From assembly GCF_948472415.1 (NCBI RefSeq), contig NZ_OX419519.1:7841001-7905000 (forward strand): a DNA stretch of 64,000 nt, written 5' to 3'. Below are positions 61,240-64,000 of this stretch, piece by piece; position 1 is the first letter of the stretch; every line of letters begins with the position of its first letter. Under the pieces are notes generated by a model. That model was not told the origin of the DNA, did no database searches, and saw only the letters and a list, made by a program, of their open reading frames with translations. The position numbers were made by a program, and so were the translations under genes. Origin of the DNA: Kitasatospora fiedleri. Lineage in GTDB: Bacteria > Actinomycetota > Actinomycetes > Streptomycetales > Streptomycetaceae.

Positions 61240-61830
61240 CTAAATGTTCGCGTCGTGGTTCATGACAGTGGCGAGGGACTTCTCGAAGAGCAGGGGCTCG
61301 AAGCCAGCGCTGTCGAGGCGGGCTCGGGTGTTGCGGATGTGGACCCCCACCGTGCTGGCGGCCAGTTCGTCTCCTTCGGTGGTCAGCAGGGCGGACGTCT
61401 CCTCCTGGGTCAGGCCGAACACCACCCGGCAGTGGAAGCACTGACGCTGGCGAACGGTCAGTTGCGTGTTGACGAAGTGCAGCTGCGGGCGCTCGTGGGG
61501 CATGTGACGGCCGAGGACCTGCAAGAGGTCGTGCTGGTGCAGGCTGAGCTTCCGCCAGTCCTCCAGGCTGCGAGCCCGTACAACGCGCCGGGCAGCATGG
61601 TCCATGACCGCGTTCTCCAGCACGGCTTCCGGCCGGGGACCCAGGTTGGGCCAGGCGAGCATGGCCTCGGCGATGGCCTCCTCGGCGACCTTGAACAGGT
61701 CCAGGACCGGGTCACCGTAGTGGGGGAACGCTTCCTGGACGCAGAAGACCATCAGATGCTCGCGGACCTGGCGCATGAACGCCTTCTTGCCCGCGTCACC
61801 GCTGGCGAAGATCCTGGGCAGCCACGTCAT
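61240..61830 (-). CDS. RNA polymerase sigma factor-like protein
   Basis: The 196-residue protein from ATG 61830 (AAGGAG upstream) has an N-terminal helical region (KAFMRQVREHLMVFCVQEAF, DPVLDLFKVAEEAIAEAMLA) and a C-terminal region-4-like helix-turn-helix (LTVRQRQCFHCRVVFGLTQE, ETSALLTTEGDELAASTVGV, HIRNTRARLDSAGFEPLLFE). It is shaped like an ECF or SigJ-type sigma factor, but region 2 is hard to see, so a LuxR-like activator is an alternative. It leads a three-gene unit with two membrane proteins. Confidence 0.7.
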   Translation of the reverse strand: MTWLPRIFASGDAGKKAFMRQVREHLMVFCVQEAFPHYGDPVLDLFKVAEEAIAEAMLAWPNLGPRPEAVLENAVMDHAARRVVRARSLEDWRKLSLHQHDLLQVLGRHMPHERPQLHFVNTQLTVRQRQCFHCRVVFGLTQEETSALLTTEGDELAASTVGVHIRNTRARLDSAGFEPLLFEKSLATVMNHDANI

Positions 61831-62155
61831 CGTCGTGCTCCTTGCTCCGCAGCCACCGGCCGGGTCCTCGACACCCGACCTGATGACCCCGACACCAACG
61901 TGCCGATGGCCACGAAGCCTAGACACACCATCAGCTCCTATCTTTACCCAGGGAATCCGTATGATCGCCAAGGGTGATCATCGTCGTTGGTAGCTGTCCG
62001 CTGCGCGTGCGGCCAGGCGGCTCCGCTCCCCGGCGTTACCGGCCGGGAGGAGGGAGAAGGGCAGGCCAGACGGGCGGGGTCGGGCCACGATGCTGAGGGT
62101 CACTTTGGTCGAAAACCGGTGGCCTGTGGCCTGAGCACCGCAGGACGATGGTGCC
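61831..62155. other. Divergent intergenic region of 325 bp
   Basis: The segment between the sigma-factor gene and the PD-(D/E)XK gene has no coding signal. Around 61920-61985 it is AT-richer (CACACCATCAGCTCCTATCT; GTATGATCGCCAAGGGTGAT), with GATC-containing partial dyads, and probably holds both promoters. Confidence 0.5.
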
Positions 62156-63527
62156 GTGGCTGCATACCTGTACGACCGACATGTCGCGGATGACGAGTAC
62201 CGTCAGCGTGTCCGTCGGCACCGTCCGAGTTCCCTGCTTCCGTTGGTCGCTGAGGCGGCCGTCAGGTGGGGCCAGCCCGGGCAGCAGCACCCGTGGCTGA
62301 ACAGCCCATACCGAAAATACACACCCTGGGCCCTGGCGGATGTTGCTCGGGTGGCAGGCCCCGGAGGCTGTGACCCTGGCCCGCACCGGTGCGATCTTCC
62401 GCGACACGGCTTTCCCCGAGCACCGGACACCCAAGGTGCTGGTCCCGGGCTGGGACACGGATCTGTTGGGCTGCACCCTGACCGACTACATCGGCGTCAC
62501 CCAGATCCTGTGGGCCGTCGCGTTGTTCTCTCAGGGCCGCTTCGACCTCTCCTACCTGGACGCTCCGCAGGCCGCCGGCATCTACGACGTCATGGATCGC
62601 ACCACCCTGCTGAACACTGTCGAGCGCCACTTCGTCACCGACGCCCATGCGTTCAGAGCCGCCGAGCGCGTCACCGCGAAGCGCGTCGCGAAGACTCCCG
62701 GCGCTTCTCACCCGCAGCTGCGTCGCCTTACCCACAATCCGCTCCTGGCCCGCCCGGCTGTCGCCGGGTTCGGTGACGCCTGGCTGCTGTGTCCCGTGCC
62801 GCAGCTCGTCCACCGCAAAGCTGGCCCGGCCAGCCTCTACTTCACGGGCTTCGACCACTTCGGCCAGCTCTTCACCGTCGAGACGGGCTACCTCTTCGAG
62901 CAGTACATCGGCCGCCAGCTGCGCCTGCTCACGGACGCCGATGTACTTCCGGAGATCAGCTACATGGTCGGGAGGCAGAAGAAGGAGAGTGTCGACTGGA
63001 TCGTCGTGTTCGACGACCTCGTCCTGCTGGTCGAGGCGAAGGCCTGCATGCCGACGGAGAACGCTTGCCTGGGTCTGGCCTTCGGCGTCGATGAGACCGT
63101 CCGGAAGATCGGCAAGGCCTACGATCAGATCAACCGGACCGAGCAGCTGATCGCCAGCAGACACCCGGACTTCGCCGCCGTCCCGAGAGACCGACCTCGC
63201 CACGGCATTGTCGTCACCCTGGAATCGTTCCCCATCGCCAACGCGCCCGTCCCAGTGCCGGGCCTGCCCGACGCTGCTCTGCCCGTCACCGTCGCCAGCG
63301 CGCAGGAGATCGAGAACCTCGTCACGCTCACCGACACGACGGTATCGGCCCTCCTCCTGGCCCGCGCTGCCGACCGTGAACACTCCACGTGGAGCCTCGA
63401 CGCGGTCCTCGCTCAGCACAGTACGGACCGCAATCCGATCTTGGACGAAGTCTGGGCCTCCTACCACTGGTCCGAGGCCGCGCGCCTTCGCCGCGAAGCC
63501 CAGACACCGCCAGGCCAACAGACCTGA
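62156..63527 (+). CDS. PD-(D/E)XK nuclease-like protein (one frameshift)
   Basis: From GTG 62156 the N-terminus reads AAYLYDRHVADDEYRQRVRR, HPWLNSPYRKYTPWALADVA and shifts near 62340. It then runs VPGWDTDLLGCTLTDYIGVT, YLFEQYIGRQLRLLTDADVL, ISYMVGRQKKESVDWIVVFD, DLVLLVEAKACMPTENACLG to 63527, about 457 residues. The SVDWIVVF Asp, the VEAK Glu and Lys 13 residues later and an upstream FEQYIG Glu form a complete PD-(D/E)XK active-site pattern. A nuclease in a defence or repair role is likely, but no partner gene (methylase, helicase) is adjacent. Confidence 0.72.
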
Positions 63528-63567
63528 GGTCTCTGGCCGGATACCCTCTGCTGCTGCGGTTGCGCAA

Positions 63568-63738
63568 CTACAGCTCCGCCCACCTGCACGGCTGCTCCTC
63601 CGTTCCGGCGAGCGAGTGCCAGATCGGTGCGGACGGTCCGTACTGCAGGAGGTCTTCGAGGCGGGCGGCGCCGGCCGGGACGGCGGCGAGCATGTCGGCG
63701 AGGACGGGCTGCTCCTCGGCGGCCAGCAGCAGGTCCGC
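63568..63738 (-). pseudogene. C-terminal gene fragment at a junction
   Basis: The minus strand encodes VADLLLAAEEQPVLADMLAA, VPAGAARLEDLLQYGPSAPI, WHSLAGTEEQPCRWAEL and a stop. Its 5' part is absent: near 63740 the sequence becomes plus-strand coding. Family not recognised. Confidence 0.6.
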
Positions 63739-63739
63739 C

Positions 63740-64000
63740 ACCGCGCTGCGCTACCCGGACACCCACGAGCTGTACGTCCTCGAGCGCCGGCCCGGCGGCC
63801 ACCACGGCGACCGGCACCTGGACCACGCGGGCACCGCCGGACGCATGCACGTCCACTCCGGCGACCTCGCCCGCACCCGGGCGACGGTGATCGCCAGCGA
63901 GCGGATGGACGACGATCCGCACTGGAGGCTGATGGAGTCGGGGGAACTGCTGCACGTCGGCGCCGACCACACCGTCACCCGGCGGACCGTCCTGGCGGGC
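63740..64000 (+). CDS. Hypothetical protein, 5' truncated and running off the window
   Basis: The plus-strand frame reads TALRYPDTHELYVLERRPGG, HHGDRHLDHAGTAGRMHVHS, DLARTRATVIASERMDDDPH, WRLMESGELLHVGADHTVTR and continues past the last base. No start codon precedes ALRYPDTHELYV, which looks like the normal N-terminus of a soluble protein. It abuts the minus-strand fragment at 63738. Confidence 0.55.

Overview
The window is very GC-rich DNA with codon use, small stress proteins, MbtH/NRPS genes and GTGA/ATGA-coupled operons typical of a Streptomyces or Kitasatospora-like actinomycete. The left half (about 1-30.4 kb) reads as chromosomal sequence with mostly intact, recognisable genes. The right half (about 30.5-64 kb) is an accessory region with insertion-sequence remnants, truncated genes, plasmid-like genes, a polymorphic-toxin locus and orphan immunity genes.

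1-5.7 kb: a right-hand piece of a nonribosomal peptide operon. In order it holds a partial C-A-PCP synthetase, an MbtH-like protein, a free-standing carrier protein, a free-standing condensation domain and a large N,N-dimethylformamidase-like protein. Each gene overlaps the next by 4 bp. 5.7-30.4 kb: Spo0M, a glutamate-synthase-like protein, a thiamine-diphosphate oxidase-like enzyme, a methyltransferase, a ROK regulator divergent from an oxidoreductase and a HbpS-like protein, a TetR/NmrA pair with two perfect operators, GlgX, a YihY/BrkB protein, a metallo-hydrolase/TetR pair, a CBS protein, a DEAD-box helicase behind a cold-shock gene with a terminator-like leader hairpin, an RsbQ/RsbP-like pair, and small stress proteins (GlsB/YeaQ, CsbD, a hydrophobic peptide).

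30.5-41.2 kb: an IS element with 17-bp inverted ends, a second related transposase remnant, an isolated copy of the IS end, and several genes cut by them. NUDIX, DUF6283-like and DUF4328-like genes follow, then immunity-type genes (a SUFU-family gene, a SUKH/SMI1 gene and a 46-bp duplicated SUKH fragment). 41.5-45.8 kb: a minus-strand unit of a helical-repeat protein, NUDIX hydrolase, nucleotidyltransferase and PhyH-like dioxygenase, with a palindrome at the NUDIX start. 46-58 kb: a divergent pair made of a secreted multidomain protein (DNRLRE-like, FG-GAP-like and LamG regions) and a very large secreted RHS-repeat protein with a HINT domain, an AT-richer zinc-site toxin tip and an overlapping immunity candidate. 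58-64 kb: a replication-relaxation remnant next to three phased direct repeats, NUDIX, a small sigma-factor operon, a PD-(D/E)XK-type protein and a partial gene running off the end.

Many otherwise well-conserved genes are split by a frameshift that a single extra base would repair, nearly always in a short run of C or G. This looks like a systematic homopolymer error in the underlying sequence rather than biology, so these genes are annotated as single interrupted CDSs. The 30-40 kb region also holds real decay: IS-truncated genes and lost termini.
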